Shown here piece after piece: positions 10,910 through 21,537 of a stretch of 64,000 bases of DNA. Each line of letters opens with the position of its first letter. Positions within the stretch are counted from its first letter, which is position 1. Under the pieces are notes generated by a model. That model was not told where the DNA came from, did no database searches, and saw nothing but the letters and a program-made list of their open reading frames with translations. Source of the stretch: Lolium rigidum (lineage: Eukaryota > Streptophyta > Magnoliopsida > Poales > Poaceae); the NCBI RefSeq assembly GCF_022539505.1, contig NC_061510.1:230775322-230839321 (forward strand), given 5' to 3'. The translations under genes and the position numbers were made by a program.

Positions 10910-13900
10910 CTACTGAAGAAAAGCATTAAGAGCGTGAAGAGCATCGGCACGGATTCGATCCACCTCGGCGATCTCGGCCTCGTCGTCCTCGTCTCTCCCC
11001 ATCACCAGCTGGCTGCTCAGGCACGAATTTCAGCCGGGTCGGTCTTCGAGATCAGCGGTGAGACCTTTTGCTTCCTCTTGGGAGCGAGCAATGAGGGATT
11101 CCTCATCTTGGATAAGTTGTTTGGTCTCCCTGGCCCTCTTTTCAAGGTCCTCCGAGTTCCTTGCGCAAGGTCTCAAGTTTGACACTATGAGTAGAAGTGG
11201 CGGTCTTGGCGTCTAAAGCGGCCTTCTTCTCGTTGAGCCGTTGACATTTGTCTGCAATATCGGCTCTCAATGGGAGTTGGGCGCGGCGAAGAGTAATCCT
11301 TTGACGAGCCGATCGCACCCTTGACCTGAGACCGACAAAGTCACTTGCCGGCCAAAGCTTAACTTGCAGGCGTCACCGGGAGACGGGGCTGGATGTCCTC
11401 GAGGATGCCCTTGATCGCCTCGGGGTTCTCGACCAGGGTATCGACCGAGGAGGAGAGCAAAACTTTGAGACGGCTGGAGCGGGCCTTCAACCGCGCTAGG
11501 GTCCGGCTCTTCACCGCTTTGGAAACAGGTGGCTCGATGGAGTCGGGGTCGAACGTCGGCAAGCTTGAAGGATCACACCCACGACGGACGAGCAAGAGCA
11601 GCATGAGCATACGGCAAAGGAAAGAGTAGGCCGAGAGAGAGAGAGAGAGAGCTTACCTCTCCCAAAAAGGAAGGAAGCCGATGTGGTGACAATCGGCTTT
11701 GCGGTAGTCTGGGCCAGGTTAGCCACTTGGTCAGTCACGCTTGGCGAGTTGGATAGGCCAAGGGCAGCAGATGGCATCGGCGCCTCTTCAACGTCCCAGC
11801 TAGAAGTCTCATTAGTCTGCAAGGGAAATGGTGAAGCAATCCAGTTAGTGACAAGACGATGTGGAACACGAGCTGTTGAGGGAATTACATTTGAAACTTC
11901 CTGGCTAGGCGAGGAGACTTGTGGGCCTGTGCGAGCCCTTTTGACGCATCGACGCTTCATGCGTGACCTCGTTTGGATCGGAGCCCGAAGGGCGGCGGGC
12001 TCGGGAGTCGACCTTTTCCTAGAAGCCGACGTTGGCGAGTCCGTCCGGCTCGTGTGGTGGATCTTTACTGTATCGCACGGGGAGGAGTCCCTTGGACTGG
12101 AGCTGTGCTCCCTCACTGGAGTTCTCTTCGGTGGAAGTCCGAAAGAATAGGTACAACCATGTTACAAAGGTTGGGAAGGCAAATGTGGTCGGTCAAGACA
12201 CGGTACAACTTACTGCGCAGGCTTTCACGGGCGGGAGCTTTGCGCTTCGGGGTCTTCCCGACAGCCACCTTCCTCATCTGCCGTCCTCGCACCGAGTCGA
12301 GGCTCAGGGGGCAACTGGCCCCGAGGATGCTTTGCTCTTGGGAGCCGATTTCGGTGAAATCGGCTGGCTCTGCATTATGACTTTCTTCAGAGGTGGCGAG
12401 CTCTGGCAGAAGAGAACCACTGGGGCCGGAGGAAGGAATACGAAGGGAGAACCATCGGCTTGCGTGGGAGCTGGGCCATCTTGTTGCTTGCCCGGGAGAT
12501 GGAGTTAGGTCACGAGACAATCACCATAAGCGGTTACGGGAAATATTTTGAGAGATGGTACACTGGTCCGCGGGGATGTCATACTCGGCATCAAGTTGTC
12601 TCAACGACGGTCCTAAAGCCCTTCGAAGACATGGGTCTTCCACATGGACCACCAAGTCTCGAAACCGTCGGTAGTGAAGGAGAAACGGAGGTTGTGGGGA
12701 ATTGGAATGTCCAAAGCATCAAAGAAGGTATAACACCTTTGGCCGATGAGGATGTCGGGCGGTTCAGCTCCGCTGGCTGTCGAGTGGTGTAAGAAGAAGT
12801 GTGGAGGCACCTGCCCAAGACCGAGCTGACGGGCTACTACTACCGGTTGATAACACTCATAACCAGGCTTGATGATCCGGTTTGAGGTACTCATGCCAAC
12901 AGGGAGGAAGCAAGGACGAATCATGATGGAATACAGATGCTGGGTGCTATCGTCATCGACAAAGTTATCCAATCGAAAGGAGACTGGATTTTCAAAATTC
13001 TCCGGTTCAGTATAAGGAAAGAACAGGGGGTTGTCCAAACCTTGGAAGAAGATCTTGAACCACCCTGCTGCTTCCTTAGGGATCAGCCTGCTGCCTGGGA
13101 GACCATACAAGGCTTGGCCATAGCTGGTGCATTGGATATCCTTCCCGTTAGCATCTGGAAAGGTGCAGGAGGTCAAAGGTGGGAAGTCTGGGATCTGGTT
13201 ATGAAAGTATAGCTGCGCCCATAACTGAATAAACCACCAGGGACCGCCAGTTTTAACTGTCTTTTGAGAGAACAGGTTTGACGGACATCGATTGAAGAGA
13301 TCGATAGACCTCTCCAAGGAACAGTTTGCCTAGGCCAAGATGGGTGCCTTTGGCCAGTTCATAGGCTAGGGAAAGGTAATTCTTGGTAGGGGCAAGTGAT
13401 GGGCCACAGAATATGAAGCGTTCCAACCAAAAGTTCAGGAAGGCTGTGTGTTCTCTCTCTATCACAGGGCCTTTGGTCTTCATATAACGATTGAGGTAGG
13501 CACCCCAACTGGTACACTCTTTTTTAGAAGAAAGGGTGAAAGGGACTTTCGGCAGTTTGAATGCAGAAGGGCTTGGGGATGCAATGTCTAGGCCTGTGAT
13601 CATGGCCACATCCGAGCGGGGTTGGTGTCATAGGGCCATGGCCAAACATGAAGCAGTTCGGTGCGTCGGACCGAAGTAGCCGATGGTTTTCAGAATATTT
13701 TCATTCTTCTCCAGAGGAGACAATGATAATGACAGGGCATCGGCTATCCCTATGGCTTCCCGGGTGGCATAATGGGTTTTGGATACTACGTTGTACCATG
13801 TCACCCAACCTTCAGGGGGATTAGGCCAGGCTCGCAGGCAGTCGGCCCAGGAGGTCAGATCTAAGTTCTGATTCACGAAGGGGATTCTGTTAGCTTCGCA

Positions 13901-14126
13901 TGAAATTAAGAGGGCGGGACTCTCGGAAGAACGAGGACCGAGGCACATAGAATTTGCGAGAGAAGGATGTGGCGACAGGATGTCTGAGACCTAAAATTGA
14001 TAGTGGAATAGAACATTAATTCAGGTGTTTGCTGTTTACTCCTGACATTGATGCCTGTGGCAAGGGGCTGTTGAGGATTACCTTCAGACCGGAGACCATG
14101 GCGTTGGCGTTGGATGATTCCGCCAT
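10910..14126 (-). pseudogene. Antisense plant mobile domain (aminotransferase-like) gene carried by the LTR element
   Basis: A multi-exon gene lies opposite to the element's own transcription. The first exon starts at ATG 14126-14124 and reads MAESSNANAMVSGLK to a GT donor at 14081. The acceptor is at 13991, and the frame continues in phase 0. The plant mobile domain spans about 13990-12560, with recognisable NPPEGWVTWYN, DVAMITGLDI, TSWGAYLNRYM and GGPWWFIQLWAQL stretches. A basic/low-complexity region and a Lys/Glu-rich coiled-coil-like tail (about 11350-11000) follow, and the gene ends IRADALHALNAFLQ, stop 10912-10910. Frame breaks occur near 13672, 13616, 13290 and 12622. Three of these coincide with CAG/CTG-type one-base differences and may be sequencing errors. 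Further GT-AG introns are likely (donor GTAAGT near 12206, GTAAGC near 11656). Mobile-domain proteins (MAIN/MAIL1 kin) act in silencing in Arabidopsis; the role here is unknown. Confidence 0.8.
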
Positions 14127-14462
14127 TGGATGCGCTGAGGAATCGGGACGGCGCGGCTGAGATCTGAGATCCATAGAGCTGCTGGGCGGCGATTTGGGGA
14201 TCTGAGTTTCTCGGACGAAGGGCGCGAGTTACCGTTTGGAGGGACGAGTTAGGTTAGCCTTGCTCCCGTTTTATCGTAGAGGCTGATGTGATACCATCGG
14301 CTCTTTTGGGAGTGCCTGACTCTGGCTATCGGCAGAGTTAAGTGAAGACATTCCTTCATTTTTTAGATTGGTGATGAAGTCAAGGAGGCAAGACGCCATG
14401 ACATGACCCGATGAAGGATAAGCATAATGATTTTGGAAATGACATTTCCAAAACCAGGGGCA
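14127..14462. other. Promoter side of the antisense gene and polypurine tract
   Basis: This 336-bp stretch between the antisense start codon and the 3' LTR must hold the promoter and leader of the antisense gene. No clear TATA box was seen. On the plus strand it ends with a purine-rich run just before the LTR start TGTGTTAT, fitting a plus-strand primer. Confidence 0.5.
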
Positions 14463-15625
14463 TGTGTTATCACCAGAATTTGACCGAGTCAGAGGTGGGC
14501 CGCGATCGAGATGGACTTAAAGATTATATATGGAAGGAATACGTAAATCGGCCTTATATGCAAAGTTTGGGCTAGTTTGCCCTTGTATCTGTAACATATT
14601 AGATTACGTATAGGTTAGTTAGAGTTTGACCCGTGCACGGTTAGGTGCACACCTGAATTAGAAAGTCCCTTGGACTATAAATATGTATCTAGGGTTTATG
14701 AAATAAACAACAACCAACGTTCAACACAAACAAATCTCGGCGCATCGCCAACTCCTTCGTCTCGAGGGTTTCTCCGGTAAGCACCATGCTGCCTAGATCG
14801 CATCTTGCGATCTAGGCAGCACAAGCCTACCTACGTTGTTCATGCGTTGCTCGTGTTGAAGCCTTTTTGATGGCGAGCAACGTAGTTATCTTAGATGTGT
14901 TAGGGTTAGCATTGTTCTTCGTATCATATGTTGTCGTAGTGCAACCCTTATACATCTAGCCGCCCTTACACCTATCTTAGGTGTAGGGGCGGCACCCGCT
15001 TGGTCATAGTTTAGTAGATCCGATCCGTTACGGTTGCTCCTTGTTCTTCAAGGATTAGTTTAATATCCGCAATAGTTAGGCCTTACAAAGGGTTGGAGGA
15101 TCCGGCGGCGTGTAGGGTGTAATTTGCTAGCCCTAGACAGGATGTTCCGGGGATCAACCTCGTGTTGGTTTTTAGGCCCTGTCTAGGATCGGCTTACGAT
15201 CACCGTGCGCGAGCGCGAGGCCCAATCGTGAGTAGGATGATCCGATTATGCGGTGAAAACCCTAAATCGTCGTAGATCGCATTAGCTTTATCTTGATCAA
15301 GCAGGACCACCATATATTCGTGCACCTCGTACGAATCATGGGTGGATCGGCTCTTTGAGCCGATTCACGGGATAACTCTGAGAGCCGATCGAGGCTCGTA
15401 TTTAATGTTTACGTGTATGCCATGCAGGAAACTAAGCGAGGCATCATCCAACAACTTCCGACCGGGTATAGGTCAGGTGGCACGCCCTTGCGACAGCATC
15501 GGACGTGCGACCAGAAGGCTTTGCGGGCCGTCGCTCTGAGGGACTGGGGCCAGCCGCAGCCCTAGTTGTTCCCGGCTCTACGGTGTTGCCAGTCGCTGCC
15601 CGCCGGTGGGTTTCTGACCGCAACA
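14463..15625 (+). repeat. 3' LTR, complete
   Basis: It starts TGTGTTAT and ends gaccgcaaca (TG...CA), 1163 bp. It contains the same TATAAAT (14676) and the same three leader hairpins as the 5' copy. The following bases are tttac; no matching 5-mer precedes the 5' LTR. Confidence 0.9.
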
Positions 15626-15871
15626 TTTACCTATGCGCTTTACATTGTGATATCTATCATGCTTGATGTTCTATACCTAGCTTGTTATCACCTTGTTGCT
15701 CATCATGCTAGCATAGGTTGTTGGTGCACTTAGGCAAAGCCCTAGTTGATAGGCTTTGAGCTAAACTAGTAAACACTTAATAGTTTTATTCCGCCTAGTT
15801 TAGCTCTCAAGTAGAAGTTCTTATAACCCGCCTATTCACCCCCCCCTCTAGGCGACGTCCTAGTATATTCA
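15626..15871 (-). mobile_element. Fragment of another LTR, 5' end on the minus strand
   Basis: On the minus strand the fragment begins TGAATATACTAGGACGTCGC and continues through a GAGGGGGGG run into GTGAATAGGCGG. This is the pattern of Angela/BARE-like copia LTR starts in cereals. It is inserted in the NAM-associated-domain pseudogene at 15871/15872 and is cut at 15625 by the young LTR element. Its remainder is not found left of 8907. Confidence 0.5.
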
Positions 15872-16535
15872 CCATCTTCTCCATGTCGGCCATCAAGATC
15901 TTGGATTCTTGAGACATCTTGTCCAATGAAAGATGCGTCGCTTCGTTGGTGGCCTTTATGGCAGCGGCGTGAGCTTCCATCTTCGCCGCCTCCACCTTCT
16001 CCCTCTCCAACTCGATCTTCATGTCTTGCTTGTCGAGGATTGCCTTCCATACGACGGCGGTTCTATCCGCCGCTTCCTTGTTCTCCACCGAGAATGAGGT
16101 TATCATCTTCTCGAGGGAGGCGTCCATGGCGGTCAATACCGGCGCCACATTCCTCTTGGCTTTAGCCTTCTTGTTGCCAATGGGGCGCCCGGTGGAGGCG
16201 CCAGCTGGATCGACCAGCCCTTCTACCACGTCCTTGTTTAGAGTGAAGCGGAGGTCGTCCCATTTCTTGCAACCTTAGAGCTTGTTGAAGCAATGCATGA
16301 AGGGGAAGTCTTTGTCCTCATTTTTGAACTTGTACATCTCGAGGGTCTTGAGTATCTAACAATACACAATGCAAAACAAGATATGGAATAAGATGGATCA
16401 TCAACATTTTGAATAAGAAATGGAACAAGAGGATCATACCTAGTCCACCATCGTCTTGCCGCTCTCCTTCCGATTCTTAATCTTCTCATAGTAGCCATTC
16501 ACCACAAGAAGATGTATAATTTGGGAATGTGTGGC
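15872..16535 (-). pseudogene. NAM-associated C-terminal-domain protein of a PIF/Harbinger-like element (broken)
   Basis: On the minus strand one exon (16535-16441) ends in a GT donor context, and a second (16355-15872) follows an AG acceptor. The second encodes KTLEMYKFKNEDKDFPFMHC, a KKWDDLRFTLNKD block, GRPIGNKKAKAKR and a long Glu/Lys/Ala-rich coiled coil (IELEREKVEAAKMEAHAA). This matches the NAM-associated domain widespread in grass proteins and transposon accessory ORFs. Two stops, TAG at the exon junction and TAA in the KL-GCKKW segment, both look like C-to-T changes of CAG/CAA codons, as expected of methylated, silenced DNA. The C-terminus is replaced by the LTR fragment at 15871, and the N-terminal part is absent. 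Confidence 0.7.
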
Positions 16536-16731
16536 GGCTCCCACGCCCAAAATTTTCCGCCTCGCGAGGCGCCGGCGTGCTCGATTCGCGCCCTTGGCCA
16601 AGGGGCTGGCACGGGTTGCCTGCGCTTCTATTGGGCTCCAAAAATCGCCGGCGCCATTTGGGGCGCGCAGGTGTGAGCCCATTTTCGCTCCCGGCCCTAA
16701 ATCGCTATCGGGGACACCGGTGGAGATGCTC
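16536..16731 (-). mobile_element. GC-rich terminus of a PIF/Harbinger-type DNA transposon
   Basis: Read on the minus strand, the end begins GAGCATCTCCACCGG, a common terminus of grass Harbinger/Tourist elements. It is followed directly on the outside by TAA (16732-16734), the 3-bp target typical of that superfamily. It lies just upstream of the NAM-associated pseudogene, which is the usual arrangement for ORF1 in such elements. The other terminus is lost. Confidence 0.55.
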
Positions 16732-16734
16732 TAA

Positions 16735-17258
16735 GATACCAAATTAAGAAACAAAAATATAAACATGGAAAGCAAGATGATGTTTGTAAGCACTTTTTAC
16801 ACCTCAACTAGCATGGTGGCCCTTGCAAATGCGAGGGCATCATCATTAATATGCTGAAAGGAACTTTAGGACTTAATTTATATTTTCATAAATATTCACA
16901 TTTACGATAGAAAAATGTTATTGAGTTTGGAATCCACATCTAATTCAAATATTATCTGTAGCTGATGAGACACTAAAATATAGAATAAATTAGTGAAAAT
17001 TACAAAGTTTTATAAAAACACCTAAGTACATTCTAATAGCAAACACATACATGTACCGGACATGCGCACTCGGTCAGTGCCCACTAAAGACTTGATTCAC
17101 TGTAGTTCAATATGAACAAACTCACTACATGTGTCTCATTTAGATTCACGCACATGATTCAAATTAAATAAGCACACAACAAAGATGACAATTTTAAGTT
17201 ATCATGTATTTTAGATTCAAACTTTGTAAAATATGACCAAACACTTGTGGAAAAAAAA
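16735..17258. other. AT-rich, no gene recognised
   Basis: No open frame of interest, no repeat boundary seen. Confidence 0.5.
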
Positions 17259-17260
17259 TA

Positions 17261-17363
17261 CCCCCTCCGATTCATATTAATTGACTCCAATATGGATGTA
17301 TCTAGAAGTAAAATGTGCCTAGATACATCCATATTAGTGTCAATTAATATGAAGCGGAGGGAG
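17261..17363. mobile_element. Stowaway MITE, 103 bp
   Basis: It begins ccccctccgattcatatta and ends in the inverted form (aatatgaagcggagggag), with TA on both sides (17259-17260, 17364-17365). The interior also pairs (gtatctag / ctagatac region), so the whole element folds on itself. Stowaway elements are Tc1/mariner derivatives that insert at TA. Confidence 0.9.
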
Positions 17364-17365
17364 TA

Positions 17366-17930
17366 GCAAAATGGTGAGATTAGAAAATACTCCATGTTGG
17401 CTACAATAGATGACAAAAGATGTTGAAATATTAAATCATCAACGAAGCAGCGATGCAACTTATTTAAACTCGGACACCGTCAAACGTAGGTACGTAGTAC
17501 AAAACCGTTTCCACTAATTAGATAATTTCTCCTTTTGAAATAATATTGTGCTAAAATTTAACTTATTTTAAGCTCGGAGACCACCAAACATATATTTTGG
17601 AAATTCAACCCTGCGTATTATCTCCATGATATTGTACATTCATATGTTATTCTAACTTTCTTAAATATAACGCCTATGCAAAAAAGTGCAAAGGAATTGG
17701 AAGGACATGGCTGATCACTGACTCACCGAATCTCTGAATCCGAATCATGTGCTATATACATGCAGTTTTTCTGCTACACCAGCCTGCCCAAAACAAAAGG
17801 ATTGAAGAGCTAATTAGAGTCCTTGTCTAAGAAAGACAGAAACTTGACGGCTTGGGATTGGAACATGGTAGCAAGGTGAGTCGGGGGTTGGGTGCATCAC
17901 GGCGAATACGGTGGCACCGGCCATCAATGC
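17366..17930. other. AT-rich spacer with a small direct duplication
   Basis: An aacttatttaaactcggac-like segment near 17456 recurs, diverged, near 17559. Nothing else recognised. Confidence 0.4.
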
Positions 17931-18350
17931 ATAGATTGAACGACCTGCCGATATTTTTTTTTCTTGAACATATGTTCGTTCGTGTACATATCTTTTTGGA
18001 AGATGCAGGCTAGGTAGATTGAATAGTCAGGTGGCCGGTATTTGCTTTTTTTTTTTCCTGAAACATATATATATATGTGCGTGTGCATGTGTCAAGGAAA
18101 ACTTTCTGACGCTCATTCATGTACTTTTTAATAGACATGCACCATTTTAGGTAGATTGAACGGCCAGCTGGTAGTTGATCTTTTTTTTTCTGGAACATAT
18201 GTCACGTAAAATTCTAAGGCCTACCTTTTTATTTTGAGATGTACCATGTTTTTATAGATTGAACGGGCAGCGGCTAGAAATTTATTTTTTGGCTAAAACA
18301 TGTGTACCTCTACATGTACGTGTCACGTAAAATTTCCTAAGGCCCAAGTT
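17931..18350. repeat. Four-unit degenerate tandem repeat with poly(T) and ACATATG cores
   Basis: TAGATTGAA(C/T) cores at 17932, 18014, 18152 and 18255 are each followed by a Gly/Cys-codon-poor spacer, a run of 6-11 T and a TGAACATATG-like motif. Two units also share tcacgtaaaatt and ctaaggcc. Units are 83, 138 and 103 bp long. No coding frame. Confidence 0.75.
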
Positions 18351-18803
18351 GATACGTAGCTAGAGTAAACGTAACGGCCACAAATTCGTAGTTTTAACAG
18401 ATTCTTAATTTGATGACGAATGTAGGTATGGCATGTCACGCTTGCTAGGTTAATTCCTTTGAATGTGCTTCTTTTATATTAGCTAAACATATTATCTATA
18501 TAAATAATAATGGGTAGACGTGATACTTGTACACGACTAATGTTTTACGTAACTTTTTGCATCTTTAAATCTGGGTCATTAATTATAGATCTAACCATCT
18601 GAATAATTAAGATGATGTGGATTAACCTGGTGTCTCTATTAAAACCCCCACATTTTGCTTTTAATATATAATAGATGGCACTTTGACAGTTTTTTGCCGA
18701 TGAGTTGCTGTAGACATTTTCATTCATGTTGATGTTGATGTAGCCGATCGTGATGTAGCCGTAGTTGAGATAGTTCGTGGTTGTTGTAGTACTAGTCGTA
18801 GTC
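18351..18803. other. AT-rich, no gene recognised
   Basis: A threonine-rich minus-strand frame here comes from a GTA/GTT-rich simple stretch (about 18720-18800) and is not gene-like. Confidence 0.5.
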
Positions 18804-18811
18804 AGTGTAGC

Positions 18812-18925
18812 CAGAGGCGGATCCATATGGTGACTATTTCTACATAGCCTATTATCATATAAAATTTAAAATATATAAAACATGCTATTGAACCACCCTG
18901 ACATTTTGTGCTGGATCCGCCATTG
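18812..18925. mobile_element. hAT-type MITE, 114 bp
   Basis: The terminal inverted repeats are CAGAGGCGGATCCA and (reverse) CAATGGCGGATCCA. Flanking octamers agtgtagc (18804-18811) and ggtgttgc (18926-18933) match at 6 of 8 positions, which is an aged 8-bp hAT target duplication. It is the same family type as 52810-52975. Confidence 0.75.
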
Positions 18926-19207
18926 GGTGTTGCCGCAATCTCTTGGTGCAAATTATGTGTGATTTTGTTTTCTCTCTAGAGGTAGCTAAAGTATGGAAGA
19001 TGCACTGAGGACGTGAGATGGTGAATTCCGGAGCTGACAATTTGCACACCTGATACGTTCTGCCGTGGGAGATGTTCTGCACCTTGTGGGGGTACCATCT
19101 CAGGCGTTTCAGATTTCAGAAGATAGGATCGTAGGAACCACCGATCACAAAATTTATGAGAGTCTGTATGGTCAGAGGGGCCATACACATTTATGTTGTT
19201 GTTGTGC

Positions 19208-19520
19208 TTTTTTTTGAACAAGGGTAGGGTGCTGAGCACCCTGAGAAGCTCCATTACTCGGTGGGTAACATTACATACATGACCTTGGCTTTACATGGAA
19301 TAGCGCAGGAGTCCTAGGAAATTACAAAAAGGACCTCAGAAAGAAGAAATAAAAAGCAATCCGGTCCTTCTTCTCCACCGCAACATTGAATCAACCACAG
19401 ACTACGGTCGCCGTCGACGAAGCCGGGGACTACGCCACTTGGTTCGTCGGCGGGATGGGTCACCAAGCTGTGACTGCAGATCTTCCTCCATTGTGCTGGT
19501 GCAGTCTTAACTCTTAACCC
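19208..19520 (-). mobile_element. Non-LTR (SINE-like or LINE-derived) insertion, copy A, 3' end
   Basis: On the minus strand it ends ...CCTTGTTC followed by A8 (poly-T at 19208-19215). Just before the tail is a hairpin at 19226-19242 (AGGGTGC-TCA-GCACCCT). Upstream, a block (ggtccttcttctccaccgca) matches copy B at the same relative position. The 5' boundary is not clear; about 300 bp are assigned. Confidence 0.6.
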
Positions 19521-19664
19521 TCGCACATGGTCGATATCGTCATCTGTATCAAGTTACCTCGCAGCGTCAAAGGGCACTGAAGATGAATGTCCATCACGTG
19601 GACGATGCTGTGGCACTGGTGGCAGCGGCAGTGCGTTGACATAGATCTAGAATAAGAGCACCTT

Positions 19665-20638
19665 TTTTTTGAACAAGGCAAGGTCCCGAAGGACCAAGAG
19701 AGCTGCATTAATACCTGTCGGTGGAATTACAACTTACGTACAGGACCTCGAAGAAAAAGAAAAATACATATTGGTCCTGGAATTTAGCACTAAGGACCCC
19801 AAAGATAAAACTAGAAACGCAATCAGGTCCCTTGTCTTCTCCACCGCAGATGCTTGATGGAAATGGCCTCCGGCCACCTCTTCTGCTGCCGGAGAACACG
19901 CCACTTGGAGCAGAATCGATGAATAACGCCGTCGCCAATCCATCCAGGAAGGGCCTCACATGGAGGTTGAAAAGACGCCACGATGGCGTCGTGAGTTGCC
20001 TCCAAAGGCATGGATCGATGAACTGCAGAAGAACATCGTAGAAAAACTCACAGTAGCAGCTCGATTTACCTCCCATCTTCCAGATTCGACGCAAACCGAG
20101 AAGAGAACCTCCTCCTCCTCGCCTCCACGGCCGGCCAAGAGGACGGTCCCAACACCGAGCGCTTCAAATCGGAGATGGCCGCACTTATTGAGAGAGCCCG
20201 CGCCAAATTCCTCTTCCCTCATCTTCCTCCACGAAAGCTTGACAGAAAAGGTTGACGACGACCGCCCGGCGGCGTGCAAAACCACCGGAGCAGCAGAGCT
20301 GGAGATCTCGACTTTATTAACAGAGATCCCTAAAATTCGCGCCCTCGATTGCAACTGCCCTTGCCACCAGAGCAGCACAACGAGAAGCACAAATCCTAGG
20401 CCGCGCCGGAAACCGCCGAGAAGCTCCGACGACCTACTCTGGGACGACATAGAGGACAAAACAAACACGAAGAAACCTACAGCTACTAGACCTATCTACT
20501 CCGGCACCTCACCCTGCCCAACGGCCGGCTAATCCGGCGAAGAGGCCATGGGATCGGCCCGGTTTCCTGTGGAGAGAGCTTAGGAACTGTTCACTGGCGA
20601 GAGAGGCAGAAGGGGAAAGTGAGACCACGCTGAATAAT
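19665..20638 (-). mobile_element. Non-LTR insertion, copy B, with 14-bp target-site duplication
   Basis: AATAAGAGCACCTT occurs at 19651-19664 and again at 20639-20652, exactly bracketing this 974-bp segment. The minus-strand 3' end is an A-tail preceded by a GGTCC-TTCG-GGACC hairpin (19682-19695). This is target-primed insertion. A 170-codon minus-strand frame (20468-19956) and a 190-codon plus-strand frame overlap in a GC-rich block; neither has a family motif, and neither encodes a reverse transcriptase. The element therefore depends on another element's enzyme. It could be a SINE-like element or an old processed transcript. Confidence 0.8.
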
Positions 20639-20652
20639 AATAAGAGCACCTT

Positions 20653-21130
20653 GATGGAGACATTGCGGAGATGCATGGAGATTGCACGCAGCTGACAATC
20701 CACTTTTTCTTGGTTCCTTGCACGTACATGCATGTTTGCACATGCCGTGGCTTTTGGCATGCAGCTTCTGGATCGGCGGCCCGATCCCGCGTGTCTCCGG
20801 CCGGATTTTGTCACGAGGAGTAGGGGTCTATAAGTCCATGTATGCAAACACTAGAGCAGTGAGACAAACGATGGAGAAAGAGTGAGATTTACCGGCAAAT
20901 TGCGTGTTTCCTTTTTACTATAGAGAATACGATTGGGGCAAAAATTTCTGCTAAGCCAAGTGATAACAGTGTGCGTGCAAAGTTCTTCCTGCTGTGGAGG
21001 ACTCCTCTATTTTCTTGCAAACCTACCTGGGTTCTACTCAGGATACAGCTGCTGAACGTGAAGGGATAACACGTGCTTCTTGCCGGCAAGAAAGCCCAGC
21101 TAGTCGATCCATTCCATATTAGTTATCACG
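20653..21130. other. No gene recognised; promoter-like motifs only
   Basis: A ctataag TATA-like motif near 20828 is followed by an ATG near 20871 that opens only four codons. CATGCATG-type (RY) and ACGT motifs lie near 20725. It could be a detached promoter; evidence is weak. Confidence 0.3.
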
Positions 21131-21149
21131 GTTCCGATGTTTCTATACC

Positions 21150-21300
21150 AAGGTTTAAAATAGCACGCTATTTCTTCGCTAATAGCACGCTATAGCATAT
21201 CTAGAAGGCTCATGTAAAATTTTAGTAATTTTGCTCGTTATGGCGCTATTTGCGAAATAGCATGCTATATCGCGAAAACTTCATAGCGTTAGTGATGACG
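21150..21300. repeat. Cluster of ATAGCRYGCTAT palindromes
   Basis: AATAGCACGCTAT, AATAGCACGCTATAGC and AATAGCATGCTATA occur within about 110 bp together with related half-sites. Such AATAGC..GCTAT clusters are found in subterminal regions of some grass hAT-like elements; here no terminal repeats or target duplication could be fixed. Confidence 0.5.
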
Positions 21301-21537
21301 GGAAAATGGCGGCGACAAAAGTAACTAATGTACGCGTCCACGTCATAGAGACAAATAGTAATTTGAAATGCGTAAATGCATAAGATAAATGAAAAGGATC
21401 AAACATTGCAGGTACTTTATTTCCAGAACTCTTACATATGCATAAAAGAACTGCTAATTACATCTCCGGAGAGAAAACCCCTGATTAAGAATTCCAACAA
21501 TAGCTATTACATGGCACTACAACATATGAGTACTACA

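Larger units (their letters stand above)
8907..15625 (+). mobile_element. Young non-autonomous LTR retrotransposon with an antisense plant-mobile-domain gene
   Basis: Two direct repeats of 1154 and 1163 bp (8907-10060 and 14463-15625) enclose a 4.4-kb interior. A TGGCACGCCCGGTGGGA primer-binding-like site follows the 5' LTR, and a purine-rich tract (about 14450-14462) precedes the 3' LTR. The interior holds only a 21-codon gag-like start and no protease, reverse transcriptase, RNase H or integrase. Most of it is taken up by a spliced gene on the opposite strand. By hand the LTRs differ at about 20 positions, so insertion was recent. Extra antisense ORFs are known from the Tat lineage of Ty3/gypsy in plants, so a Tat derivative is likely. 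The 5' LTR lacks its first 8 bp, and no target duplication is seen. Confidence 0.85.

Noticed and set aside
18545..18826. Minus-strand frame with a run of Thr codons
   Set aside because: Produced by a simple GTA/GTT-rich stretch and partly by the hAT MITE.
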